A DNA stretch of 23,781 bases, from positions 1-23,781 of IMG/VR virus record IMGVR_UViG_3300043446_003993; one strand, written 5' to 3'. Source of the stretch: a virus. Below the pieces are notes generated by a model. The model searched no databases and had not been told where the DNA came from. It saw only the letters and a list, made by a program, of their open reading frames with translations. Shown one piece after another: positions 14,575 through 22,755 of this stretch. Every line of letters starts with the position of its first letter. Position 1 is the first letter of the stretch. The translations under genes and the position numbers were made by a program.

Positions 14575-15684
14575 TTATAGTGCTGGTAATTCTTCGTAGT
14601 CAATAGCATCACTCATGACGCCAATAACATAATTAGTAGATTCGTTTTCTTGTAGTGCGGTTTGTTTCTTACTAGTGTCACTATGCTTATTAAACCACGG
14701 AATAGGTGTTGACTTTGGAGCAGGATTCCAGTATTTGATACCAATGTCTTTTAATGCGCCAACGGCTGTATAATCAACAAAATCTTTTAAGATATTGGCA
14801 TTAAGGCCAATTACCGGACCTTTCTTAAACAAATAGTCAGCCCATTCTTTTTCTTCACGGATAACATCTCTGTAAATGTTTATTACTTCTTCTTGGCATT
14901 CTTGAGCTGTTCGAGCAAAACGAGGATCCTCCTTAACTACTTGATTAATCATCCAAGCAGTCCATCCCTTATGGAGCAGTTCATCCTGTAGAATCAAACT
15001 AATAATGTTTCCGTTGCCGATAAAGATCTTGTTTTCTACCATTGCTAGACTTGTAGCAAACGATACCATAAAGCGGAATGCTTCTAGTGCGTAACTGGCA
15101 TGTAGGGCTAGGTAGATTGCTTTGATGTGTTCTTCCTCGCTGACAGCAATACCATTGTCATTTAATTCTTTACGACTGTTTAGTCTATGCAAATAATCAT
15201 AGTACTTGCCAACACTACTTGCCATGTCAACAATCTCTGCTGTATCATGAATAGTGTTAAACACTTCCTTGGGCACATTATAGATGTTGCGGATGATGTG
15301 ACTGTAACTACGGCTATGGATGTTGGTTTCAAAGAATGTCCAGTTATAGACCAATGCTTCAAGTTCTGGTAGGCTTACGACCGGAGTAAAGATTTGACTT
15401 GGGCCGCGGCCTTGCAGACTGTCAAGAGCAGTTTGCCTAAGCAGATTACTAGTGAAGATATGTTTAACTGCATCTGATGCATCCTTAAAGTCTTGTGCAT
15501 CTTTGGTTAAACTAATTTCTTCTGGTACCCAAAAGAAACCTCGGGCTGTCTTTTCAAAGTCTGCAATCTTGTTGTATTTGACTTCCTCAAATCGCTGAAT
15601 GGTAACTGGACCAGCTGGGTCTAAGAACATCTTACGATTTAGATAGTCTGTCTTTGTGTGTAGGTTATATTGTTGTTTACTCAT
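14575..15684 (-). CDS. nrdB: Class Ia ribonucleotide reductase small subunit (R2)
   Basis: The 369-residue protein has the ferritin-like R2 fold and radical-site residues: Asp88 (ALDSLQGRG), Glu119 and His123 (FETNIHSRSY), the radical Tyr127, Glu201 (LEAFRF), Glu235 and His238 (QDELLH). R2 makes the tyrosyl radical needed by NrdA to reduce NDPs to dNDPs. Oddity: the first helix reads Glu-x-x-x-His, while E. coli has Glu115-x-x-His118; one residue is inserted, but the spacing before and after is unchanged. The ATG overlaps the nrdA stop (ATGA). The call is firm; the metal (Fe or Mn) is not certain. Confidence 0.96.
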   Translation of the reverse strand: MSKQQYNLHTKTDYLNRKMFLDPAGPVTIQRFEEVKYNKIADFEKTARGFFWVPEEISLTKDAQDFKDASDAVKHIFTSNLLRQTALDSLQGRGPSQIFTPVVSLPELEALVYNWTFFETNIHSRSYSHIIRNIYNVPKEVFNTIHDTAEIVDMASSVGKYYDYLHRLNSRKELNDNGIAVSEEEHIKAIYLALHASYALEAFRFMVSFATSLAMVENKIFIGNGNIISLILQDELLHKGWTAWMINQVVKEDPRFARTAQECQEEVINIYRDVIREEKEWADYLFKKGPVIGLNANILKDFVDYTAVGALKDIGIKYWNPAPKSTPIPWFNKHSDTSKKQTALQENESTNYVIGVMSDAIDYEELPAL

Positions 15685-18023
15685 AATTTACAGCTTTCGC
15701 AATCATCTTCTAAAAATTCTTCTATTATTTCTCTTTCGTTGTGGAACCCATTATAGTGTACTTCGGGGGTCTTATCTTCATGCTTGGCCCCTGCTTTGTT
15801 GATGAGACTATAGTAGAAAGTCTTTAATCCCCATAGCTGTGCCTGCATTAGATTTTTAGCAATTAATGTAGTTGGAACTTTTCTATCGGAAAAGTGTGCA
15901 GGATTATAAAAAGTATTGGTACTAATGCTTTGATCAACATAAGCAGCCAATACTGCGGCTGTCTTAATATACCCGGCACAATCTTTTTGTTCCCACATTA
16001 ATTGATACTTATTTTTTAATCTATGGTATTCTGGAACAACTTGCGTAAAAGATCCTGCCTTGCTTTCCTTTGTTGATATGAGAGACATAGGCATTTCAAT
16101 ACCGTTAGTGCTGTTAATAACAACGCTACTACTTTCAACAGGAGCAATAGCCATAAGGGTAGCATTTCTAACTCCATGTTCTTTCATTTCCTTACGTAGA
16201 GATTCCCAATCTAATTCTGGAGCAAAGTTGGCCAATTCATTTACGCCTTTGGCTCGCCTTTCCCACGGAAAGATGCCTCGTCCATACCAAGTTTTATCAC
16301 TGTCTTTGCACTTGCCTCTTTCCTTGGCAAGTTCCACCGTGGCTTCTGTAAGGTAGAACGCTTGATGTTCCATCCAACTTTTAACTTCTGCCAAAGCATC
16401 TTTATCACCATATTTTAATCCTCGTTTGGCATGCCAGTAGGCTAAATTAGTAACACCAATGCCTAATGGCTGAATTTCGTCGTTGCTAAGTTTACTTTGA
16501 ATACTTAGGAAATCTTGGTAGTCAAGAATATTACATAGGCTGCGCTGAAGAATACGACAAGCCCTACGCATGTCCTCAGGGTTGCGGAAACTACCCCAGT
16601 TGATTGATCCAAGAGTACATAAAGCGATACGACCATTAGCATCATCGAGACGCTTAAAAGATTTAGTAGGTAAAAGTATTTCACAGCATAAGTTTGACTG
16701 ATAAATTGTATGATACTCGGGGTCAAAGGGTCCTTGATTCATAACGTTATCAATGAACACTAAGTAGATACGACCTGTATCAGTTCTCTCCTTTAGTATA
16801 CCACTTTTAAAAACTTCTTCAGCACTCATAGTCTTCTTACGTAGACCTTGTTGCTTTTCATATTTTACATAAAGCTCTTCAAATCTTTCGGTGTTTTGAT
16901 AAAAAGCTTCGTAAAGGTCAGGAACTTCATTTGGATCAAAGAATGTTATGTCTTCTTTGTTTTTAAATCTTCTCCAGAAGAAACTACTAAGCACAACCCC
17001 ATAATCCATATGACGGACTCGTGTTTCTTCAGTTCCTTGGTTGTTCTTAAGTACAATAAGGTCATCAAACTGATGATGCCAAATAGGATAGAATACAGTA
17101 GCACTTGCATTACGGATACCTCCTTGTGAACATGAGCGCAAATCACCAAACCACTTCTTTAGAAAAGGGATCATGCCGGTGTGCATTATTTCACCTCCCC
17201 TAATAGGGGATCCCAACGGGCGTAGGCGTCCAATTTCTAATCCAATGCCAGCACGTTTGCTAGCATACTTGGCCATCATTTCTCCACTAGCGAATATACT
17301 ATCGAGATCATCATCGCTGCGAATAAGAACGCAAGAACTGAATTGTTTAGTAGGAGTTCCAAGCCCAGCAAGAACAGGAGTAGCAAGAGTGAATAAGCCG
17401 TCAGACGCAGCATTGTAGTATTCCTTAATGAAACGTATACGAGCACTATTGGGTTCTTCTTTATGAAAGACTGTAGCGGCCGCTACAATATAACGAACCT
17501 GTGGTGTTTCATAAATTTCTTTGGTGCTGCGATTACGCACTAGATATTTTTCGATTAACTGTTCAATGGCAGCATACGAATACATTTCGTCTTTTTCGTG
17601 ATCTATGATCTCGTCCATTTTATTCCAGTCATCTTCCGAGTACCATTCAAGAAGTTCTGAGGTATACAATCCTACTTCAACATTACGCTTTACTATTTCA
17701 TATAACTTTGGAGGATCGTAGCTGCCATAGACGTCTTTACGTAACATACTAAGACGCTGTTTACCTGCTACGTATTGATAATTTACATGTCCAACGTCTG
17801 GGTTATGTTCAACGTCAATGAGGTCAACAATGGCACGTAGAGTTACTTCATCAATTTCTTTAGTGGTAATACCATCATAGAAGTGAGGTTGGCTTTTAAT
17901 TTCAATCATTGATTGACTAACATCTGCTATTCCTCGACACACTTTTGCAATTTGATTTTGCCACTTTTCGATTGTTAGGGGTTCTTTTTTGCCGGATCTT
18001 TTAGTTACTGTGATGTTAATCAT
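15681..18023 (-). CDS. nrdA: Class Ia ribonucleotide reductase large subunit (R1)
   Basis: The 780-residue protein has an N-terminal ATP-cone (about 1-90) and a full catalytic barrel. Active-site residues are visible: Cys231 (FSSC), Asn444, Cys446 and Glu448 (NLCCE), Cys469 (LCTLG), and the radical-transfer Tyr737-Tyr738 (TFYYS). The flexible tail ends in CESCKL, a Cys-x2-Cys that would relay electrons from glutaredoxin. The ATP-cone implies allosteric activity control, which many phage enzymes lack or have lost. It forms an operon with nrdB and glutaredoxin. The ribosome site is weak (AAAGAAT). Confidence 0.97.
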   Translation of the reverse strand: MINITVTKRSGKKEPLTIEKWQNQIAKVCRGIADVSQSMIEIKSQPHFYDGITTKEIDEVTLRAIVDLIDVEHNPDVGHVNYQYVAGKQRLSMLRKDVYGSYDPPKLYEIVKRNVEVGLYTSELLEWYSEDDWNKMDEIIDHEKDEMYSYAAIEQLIEKYLVRNRSTKEIYETPQVRYIVAAATVFHKEEPNSARIRFIKEYYNAASDGLFTLATPVLAGLGTPTKQFSSCVLIRSDDDLDSIFASGEMMAKYASKRAGIGLEIGRLRPLGSPIRGGEIMHTGMIPFLKKWFGDLRSCSQGGIRNASATVFYPIWHHQFDDLIVLKNNQGTEETRVRHMDYGVVLSSFFWRRFKNKEDITFFDPNEVPDLYEAFYQNTERFEELYVKYEKQQGLRKKTMSAEEVFKSGILKERTDTGRIYLVFIDNVMNQGPFDPEYHTIYQSNLCCEILLPTKSFKRLDDANGRIALCTLGSINWGSFRNPEDMRRACRILQRSLCNILDYQDFLSIQSKLSNDEIQPLGIGVTNLAYWHAKRGLKYGDKDALAEVKSWMEHQAFYLTEATVELAKERGKCKDSDKTWYGRGIFPWERRAKGVNELANFAPELDWESLRKEMKEHGVRNATLMAIAPVESSSVVINSTNGIEMPMSLISTKESKAGSFTQVVPEYHRLKNKYQLMWEQKDCAGYIKTAAVLAAYVDQSISTNTFYNPAHFSDRKVPTTLIAKNLMQAQLWGLKTFYYSLINKAGAKHEDKTPEVHYNGFHNEREIIEEFLEDDCESCKL

Positions 18024-18058
18024 TTTTTTATTCTTTAAAACTGTGTAGGAAGTCGTAT

Positions 18059-18490
18059 TTAGTGCAAAGTCTTCATAGTATAAACCTTTTGCGGTTTCAA
18101 CGACTTAGGTAATGCCCCTACGTCAATCCATTCATTTTCGACGTATCCATATACTTTATCATCTATTAACAGCAAATAATACACACATTTATTGTCTGTG
18201 TCAATAGCCACATTTATCTTTGGCTGGCAATTTTTAAAACGCTCGGTTAATTGAAGTGTATAACAAATGCCAAGGATGATATTGAATTCACAATATTCAT
18301 TTTCATCAATCAACTCCCAAGGAGTTGGCCAAGTGTCTTCATCGTATGGATTGGTATAGATTTTTACTCGAGGTAATCGGCAAAAGAATTTTGATACAGT
18401 ATTAAAAGGATCAGGATCTATTTCTAGATCCTGCCTAAGGCGATACCATAATTCAAAAAGATTTGATTTAACCTTACTAGAAATTAGCAT
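18059..18490 (-). CDS. Unknown conserved phage protein
   Basis: The 143-residue protein shows no recognised domain. It contains WPTPWELIDENEYCEFNIILGICYTLQLTERF in the middle and ends LPKSLKPQKVYTMKTLH. Similar proteins occur, as I recall, in T4-like aquatic phages. Its ATG overlaps the tail spike stop by one base (TGATG), so it is coupled to it and might be a chaperone or accessory for the spike; this is inference from position. Confidence 0.68.
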   Translation of the reverse strand: MLISSKVKSNLFELWYRLRQDLEIDPDPFNTVSKFFCRLPRVKIYTNPYDEDTWPTPWELIDENEYCEFNIILGICYTLQLTERFKNCQPKINVAIDTDNKCVYYLLLIDDKVYGYVENEWIDVGALPKSLKPQKVYTMKTLH

Positions 18491-20139
18491 CAGCTAATAA
18501 ACGAATATGAATAGGTTAATGTTCCGCTGTCAACAGCATTAGTATTGGTGTATTTGATAAGAACACATCCGCCAGAGAGACTAGCAGTAAATCTCAATTT
18601 TTTTTCTTCTTCTGATGCTGGCAATAGTGTGCCAATGAACTCGTAATCATCTACAAATTGAACAGTACCATGCACTTGATCAATTGCCACTGTCATTGTA
18701 CCTCGTTTCATCTGAGTATAAACTGTACTAGCCCATACATAATCAATTTTAACCCCTGCATTGGTGGTATAGGGAATTCGAATAGCATCTGCACTCTGTG
18801 GTGTTGATGTACCAATTGAAACCGTATATGTCTCTTTAAAGTCTGTAGATACTTTTCCTGCTATTTCTGGTTTGTAAGCATAAGCATACTTAGTTGGGTT
18901 AGCAGGGTTAGACAAATCTAATCTACGATCAAAGTGATCACCTACAGATAAGTTACTGTTGTTGGCAAAGTTGATAACTGAATATAAGTTACCGCTAACA
19001 GTATTACCAGCACCGTTGTTACCAACGTTGGCAAAATTATTGTTGGCAGATTTGTTACCGTAGCCATTGCTAATATTAATTGCTACACGGTCAATTACAT
19101 TGAAGTAAGTGTTTTCAATGTTATTAAATCTAGGTCCATACTTTTGTCCGTTAGAGAATAAATCTGCACCAGTACCAAAATCAATACCATATTGGCAGTA
19201 ATTAAAATAACATTCAGAAAATATATTGTTTGATATGTCTTGCTTGGCGTAAACACCGTAGGCAAAACCTTTAAAGTGGCAATTGATAAATTGACAACGT
19301 TGTGTTGTTACACCACCGCCATAGTCAAATCCAGACAGTGCATACATGCCAATACCAATACTAGTAGCAAATACTGTACTGTCGCCATAGCCTCCTGTGA
19401 ATCTAAGATCTTCAAATGTACTGTCACGAACAGCATCTAATTGCATGCCTTGTACATCGGGTTCATTAGTATTAACAGTAAATCCTGTTAGAGCACAATA
19501 CTTGGGTTGATTGTTATAGGTAGTAGAACCTATAACACTTCGGCTACTGGTGGTAGAAGATTCGTTGATAAATCTAAACACTGTACCGCTACTAGCAGTA
19601 AAATTAAAAATAGTCTTTTCAGAACCGGCGCCTGTTATTCTAGCATAGCTAGGAACATAGATTGTTGAGTTAAGTTTGTAAGTGCCTGGTCCAATTAACA
19701 AATCTACTTTGCTGTCTGGCAATGCTTTTGTTGCAACATTGAGAAATAATTGATCTAACGCACGTTGCAATGCAGGACTATAATCTCCACCGTTGGCTGC
19801 TAGTTCCGAATCGCTGATAAAATCTTCTAAAGAAACACGTTCATCTAGTACTGCCTGTACCGAACGGGTCACTGGTGTATTGGCATTAGGTCCTGTTTGT
19901 ATATAAGCAACATTTTTAGCGTATTGATATTGATCAACAAAATCTAATATGCTATCTTTATCTGTTAAGATCTTAGTATTACCTACAGCAGGTGCGCCTT
20001 CTGCTACAGCACCGTTGCCAATAAACAGTTCTTGTGAGTCTATAGCCCAAGCTAATTCTCCGCTGGCTAACTGCGGAATGCCAGTACTATACTTTTGTCC
20101 TCTTCGGATTTGAATGCGCGAAATTTGCACTACAGCCAT
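18490..20139 (-). CDS. Tail fibre/spike protein with MTD-like N-terminus and beta-helix
   Basis: The 549-residue protein opens with a phage receptor-binding N-terminal domain (RIQIRRGQKYSTGIPQLASGELAWAIDS, LFIGNGA, about residues 1-60) typical of major tropism determinant and hyaluronidase-type fibres. From about 110 to 390 it is rich in Asn/Gly and repeated short strands (FINCHFKGFAYGVY, IFSECYFNYCQYGID, NNIENTYFNVID), the pattern of a right-handed pectate-lyase-like beta-helix. The C-terminal 120 residues form a separate beta-rich domain. It probably binds or degrades host surface glycans. No catalytic site was identified. A late-type box lies upstream. Confidence 0.88.
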   Translation of the reverse strand: MAVVQISRIQIRRGQKYSTGIPQLASGELAWAIDSQELFIGNGAVAEGAPAVGNTKILTDKDSILDFVDQYQYAKNVAYIQTGPNANTPVTRSVQAVLDERVSLEDFISDSELAANGGDYSPALQRALDQLFLNVATKALPDSKVDLLIGPGTYKLNSTIYVPSYARITGAGSEKTIFNFTASSGTVFRFINESSTTSSRSVIGSTTYNNQPKYCALTGFTVNTNEPDVQGMQLDAVRDSTFEDLRFTGGYGDSTVFATSIGIGMYALSGFDYGGGVTTQRCQFINCHFKGFAYGVYAKQDISNNIFSECYFNYCQYGIDFGTGADLFSNGQKYGPRFNNIENTYFNVIDRVAINISNGYGNKSANNNFANVGNNGAGNTVSGNLYSVINFANNSNLSVGDHFDRRLDLSNPANPTKYAYAYKPEIAGKVSTDFKETYTVSIGTSTPQSADAIRIPYTTNAGVKIDYVWASTVYTQMKRGTMTVAIDQVHGTVQFVDDYEFIGTLLPASEEEKKLRFTASLSGGCVLIKYTNTNAVDSGTLTYSYSFIS

Positions 20140-20157
20140 AAAAATATCCCCGTTTTA

Positions 20158-20167
20158 GATATTTAGC
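20158..20167 (-). promoter_or_regulatory. Late-promoter-like box of the tail spike gene
   Basis: GCTAAATATC on the minus strand resembles the T4 late core, 18 nt before the spike ATG. Late expression fits a structural gene. It lies in the end of the nuclease gene. Confidence 0.4.
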
Positions 20168-20852
20168 TGTTTAATCTATAGTATTCGCTTACCCTATCAC
20201 ACCAGCGTTCTGTCCAGTAATCAAAGTCCTTAGGTTCTAGCACAAATTCTTGATACTCGTAGTCTTTGCTACACATTAAAATAACACCCTTGCGTATATT
20301 AGTTCCGTGTACTTCATTGTGTGCTAGAGCATAGGCTGTTAACTGTAAGAAGTAGTCATCAATCCACTCACGCTTTTTAGGTTTGTTAGTCTGTTTAAAG
20401 TCTAGTATACTTTGATCGCCTTGATGTACGCCCACGCAGTCAGTAGTTCCCGCATATAGTTCTGGAAAGTATAGAGGTACTTCGCTGCCCCATACTTCAT
20501 CTACAAAGGCCAAGCCGTGTGTAATAACTTTACGAGCCATTACTAGACTTTGTTGTGCATAAGGATTAGTTACGGTTTCAGGAAGTTCTTCTCCCTTGAT
20601 ATAACGCTCAAGGAAAGTATGCATACGTGTTCCGCGACTAGCAGCTTCAGTTACAATTTCTTGTGCCTTAGCTTCTCCAACTGCGGCTTTCCAACGGGCT
20701 AGTGCTTCTCGAGCTTCTGCTGGTTTGGTTTTATCTAAGATAGTAGTTACTGACGGAACTTTGTGACCTTCGGGCGTAGCATAAAGTCTACGCCCAGTTG
20801 AATCATCTCTAGATAGTGGTTTGTATTGATAACGTTCGATTAATAATGCCAT
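20163..20852 (-). CDS. PD-(D/E)XK superfamily nuclease (RecB/Cas4-like)
   Basis: The 229-residue protein has the RecB-like order of motifs: GTRMHTFLERY with His78, Glu124, Asp138 (GTTDCVG), Asp151-Phe-Lys153 (ILDFKQT) and Gln170-x3-Tyr174 (LQLTAYALA). This is the pattern of metal-dependent DNA exonucleases. It lacks the four-cysteine Fe-S cluster of Cas4 and AddB. It probably acts in phage recombination or host DNA breakdown. A perfect sigma70-type promoter lies just before it, and the ATG is 5 nt after the -10 with no ribosome site. Confidence 0.85.
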   Translation of the reverse strand: MALLIERYQYKPLSRDDSTGRRLYATPEGHKVPSVTTILDKTKPAEAREALARWKAAVGEAKAQEIVTEAASRGTRMHTFLERYIKGEELPETVTNPYAQQSLVMARKVITHGLAFVDEVWGSEVPLYFPELYAGTTDCVGVHQGDQSILDFKQTNKPKKREWIDDYFLQLTAYALAHNEVHGTNIRKGVILMCSKDYEYQEFVLEPKDFDYWTERWCDRVSEYYRLNS

Positions 20853-20857
20853 GATAC

Positions 20858-20886
20858 ATTATATAGTATCTACAGCACTATGTCAA
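20858..20886 (-). promoter_or_regulatory. Sigma70-type promoter of the PD-(D/E)XK nuclease
   Basis: TTGACA (20886-20881), 17-nt spacer, TATAAT (20863-20858) on the minus strand match consensus exactly. The -35 contains the stop of the upstream frame. The ATG begins 5 nt downstream of the -10, implying a leaderless transcript. Confidence 0.82.
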
Positions 20887-21203
20887 CCTGGTTGTTGAAG
20901 TGTTTTAGCCGCAGCACGTTTGGCGCTAGGTGCCGCATTAGATTTATCTGTTGCGGTTGGTTCTGGCTTTTCTTTGGTTTTAAGTGTTATACCACGGCCG
21001 TCAAACTGTTGTACAATATTTTTTAGTTGTGGTAGTTGATCAAACTCTGCTTTGAATGTTTCGTAGTCCATTTCTGTACCACTCATGTTCTGTAGCATAT
21101 TAGATATAGCTTCCCAACTAAATTGGGCAGGAACACCTTTTGAATTTGCTCTAGATTGAAGTTGTAGAAGGATGCGGATTAAGTTATCCGCATCTTCCGT
21201 TAC
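20883..21203 (-). CDS. -1 frame extension of the upstream virion-type protein
   Basis: This frame has no ATG before 21098, yet it stays open and reads as protein from the slippery A-run onward (VTEDADNLIRILLQLQSRAN, then FSWEAISNMLQNM). The helical pattern continues across the internal Met, so starting at 21098 would cut 35 coding-like residues. The likely product is a fusion made by -1 frameshifting: 298 residues plus this 106-residue extension, about 404 in total. The tail is Lys/Ala/Pro-rich. Alternatives are an independent 71-residue protein from 21098, or a homopolymer error splitting one gene. Function unknown. Confidence 0.72.
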   Translation of the reverse strand, partial: VTEDADNLIRILLQLQSRANSKGVPAQFSWEAISNMLQNMSGTEMDYETFKAEFDQLPQLKNIVQQFDGRGITLKTKEKPEPTATDKSNAAPSAKRAAAKTLQQPG

Positions 21204-21212
21204 TTTTTTTTT
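21171..21212 (-). other. Programmed -1 ribosomal frameshift signal (A AAA AAG slippery site plus hairpin)
   Basis: The minus strand has nine A then G (21212-21203), read in frame as AAA AAA AAG and then TAA. It contains the heptamer A-AAA-AAG (21209-21203), the same as in E. coli dnaX. After an 8-nt spacer comes a perfect 9-bp stem, GATGCGGAT (21194-21186) and ATCCGCATC (21179-21171), with a 6-nt loop. The zero-frame stop follows the heptamer directly; the -1 frame continues for 106 codons. Confidence 0.78.
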
Positions 21213-22096
21213 GGTTGACTTAGTATTGTGCCTAGTTTACGGCTATACTCGATTGATTCTCTTTTTGCACGGCCTGCGGCTTCTTCTCCGCCAGCTGCTG
21301 GTTCAGCAGCGGCAAACTGGTCAGGAGTTGGCATTTCTTCTGCACCCATCGAAGCAGATGCTGTCATATCAGGTGCGCCTGCTGGGCCTTCTTCACCTGT
21401 TAGGATTGCTACAGATTGTGCTAGTGTTGTACGTGTAGTTTCTAATGCTGTATATAAGTCTTCTAATGCTGGTTTAGCTGAGCCAGCAAATTGACTGCTA
21501 ATGTCTGAGCCTAATTCATCTCTTATAGAGTCTTCTAATTCTAGCATTGCTTCAGCTTTGAGCTGAGCAACATCTTCTAGCCATCCTGTTACTTTATCAA
21601 CCATATCACGAGCACTCATGATTAAGGCTGCTTTTTCTTCTTCGCCTTCTGTTAGGGTTCTTTCTGATAGGACAGAGCGTAGCACATCCATGGCCTCTTC
21701 AATACTTTCTTTCTTAGCCATCTTTGTAGCTGTTGCGTGCATTACTTCTTCGCCTTTGTCGCCATAACGCTTTTTAAACTCGCCTGACTTTTTCTTCATG
21801 CCTTTTACATACTTTTCTTTCTTTGCTTCTTCGCCTGGGCTTAGTGTACGCTCTGAAATTGCTTGTGTAATGACATCTAGGAACATACGATCTTTTTGGT
21901 ATTCGTTGCTTTCATAAACAGCATCATACTCGCGGCTGCTTTCAAATTTAACAATCTTGTCTGCAACACGGTCACGAGCAGCCTGTAGCTGTTCCATAGT
22001 AAACTTATCTAAGTTTAACTTATAACCAAATTTTTGAGCCATACTCTCGTTAAGAGTTGTACTGGTTTTTGGATGCGAAAGTTCTCTGATTTGCAT
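21200..22096 (-). CDS. Virion-associated type protein, zero-frame product of a frameshift gene
   Basis: The 298-residue protein is mostly helical and charged in its first two thirds (LTMEQLQAARDRV-like, then KKEKYVKGMKKKSGEFKKRYGDKGEEVMHATATKMAKKES near residues 92-130) and Ala/Gly/Pro-rich later (about 235-275). Two similar units contain AISERTLSPGEEAKKEKYV and VLSERTLTEGEEEKAALIM, an internal repeat. The GMKKKxxxFKKRYG and VMHATATKMA motifs recur in structural or prohead-type proteins of marine T4-like phages as I recall. It ends QPKKK at the slippery site. Exact role, such as scaffold or internal head protein, is not known. GATAAATAAAC lies upstream as a late box. Confidence 0.8.
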   Translation of the reverse strand: MQIRELSHPKTSTTLNESMAQKFGYKLNLDKFTMEQLQAARDRVADKIVKFESSREYDAVYESNEYQKDRMFLDVITQAISERTLSPGEEAKKEKYVKGMKKKSGEFKKRYGDKGEEVMHATATKMAKKESIEEAMDVLRSVLSERTLTEGEEEKAALIMSARDMVDKVTGWLEDVAQLKAEAMLELEDSIRDELGSDISSQFAGSAKPALEDLYTALETTRTTLAQSVAILTGEEGPAGAPDMTASASMGAEEMPTPDQFAAAEPAAGGEEAAGRAKRESIEYSRKLGTILSQPKKK

Positions 22097-22121
22097 TTTT
22101 AGAATCCTGAAATACTGTTAA

Positions 22122-22132
22122 GTTTATTTATC
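22122..22132 (-). promoter_or_regulatory. Late-promoter-like box before the frameshift gene
   Basis: GATAAATAAAC on the minus strand matches the box before dnaK (GATAAATAAA). It overlaps the stop of the upstream gene and lies 26 nt before the ATG at 22096, with AGGAT as ribosome site in between. Confidence 0.45.
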
Positions 22133-22565
22133 AAAAGTGTGTTTTGAACATCTGTGAAATCTTCCCTGCACTGCGTTTGCTTTTAGCAGTAGCTATATCA
22201 TATCTAGATCTCAACATGTCTTTTCTGTCTAGGTCTTTAGCTGTATCAATACGGTATTTAAAAATTTGGCTGTCACTTAGCCCAGTCCAATACTCTGTAT
22301 CTAATACTTTTATTTCGTTAAATTGATGCAGTCTATTTCTATCATAGAACTTGGCTGCTAGCAAGGCTGCACTTTTAGTTCTAAAATTTTCTATAAAATC
22401 ACCAGTTTTTGCATAACGTAAAAGCCAAAGACCATGTTTATTCTGTTTAATTTTATACTGTTTATAAACTATACTTTTGTCTGGAAGTATAGCTATAGGC
22501 AACTCTTTACTAAGTTCTTCCTGTAAAAAAGTTTCTAGCTGTTTTGCTTTTTGTTTAAAGTTCAT
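22131..22565 (-). CDS. Unknown conserved T4-like phage protein
   Basis: The ATG at 22565 is preferred to a TTG at 22571. The 144-residue basic protein begins MNFKQKAKQLETFLQEELSKELPIAILPDKSIVYKQYKI-like and contains WLLRYAKTGDFIENFRTKSAALLAAKFYDRN, then many Lys/Arg and Asp. I recall close relatives in aquatic T4-like phages, with no function. It overlaps the small gene upstream by 11 nt. It has no clear ribosome site, consistent with translational coupling. Confidence 0.72.
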   Translation of the reverse strand: MNFKQKAKQLETFLQEELSKELPIAILPDKSIVYKQYKIKQNKHGLWLLRYAKTGDFIENFRTKSAALLAAKFYDRNRLHQFNEIKVLDTEYWTGLSDSQIFKYRIDTAKDLDRKDMLRSRYDIATAKSKRSAGKISQMFKTHF

Positions 22566-22755
22566 TTGCAATTACTCTTGGGTTGTAATCCCCAATTTTA
22601 ATTACCAAACTTTTACGAATCAGTCCTTCAATTGTGAACTGATCACGTTCACTAAAACTGGCTAAAGGTCGAGCATCTTTTAACTTTTCTAAAATCTTTA
22701 GTTCTTCGTTAGAAGTATAGATTTCAACCTCGCTAAGAATTTCGTTTAGTTTCAT
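22555..22755 (-). CDS. Small helical protein of unknown function
   Basis: The 66-residue protein looks like a compact helix-turn-helix or winged fold: LNEILSEVEIYTSNEELKILEKL, then FSERDQFTIEGLIRKSLVIKIGDYNPRVIANEL, where a final helix and strand pair could form a wing. It begins inside the stop of the large gene upstream (ATGA) and overlaps the next gene. Role unknown; DNA binding is only suggested. Confidence 0.62.
   Translation of the reverse strand: MKLNEILSEVEIYTSNEELKILEKLKDARPLASFSERDQFTIEGLIRKSLVIKIGDYNPRVIANEL

Noticed and set aside
16060-17418. Open frames opposite or within nrdA (16060-16356, 16505-16726, 16848-17129, 17173-17418)
   Set aside because: nrdA is intact and conserved over the whole span; these frames match no family and look like shadows.
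21171-21212. The hairpin plus T-run read as a plus-strand terminator
   Set aside because: On the plus strand the T9 run begins 9 nt after the stem, not directly, and no plus-strand gene leads into it. The frameshift reading explains the stem, the A-run, the stop and the open -1 frame together.
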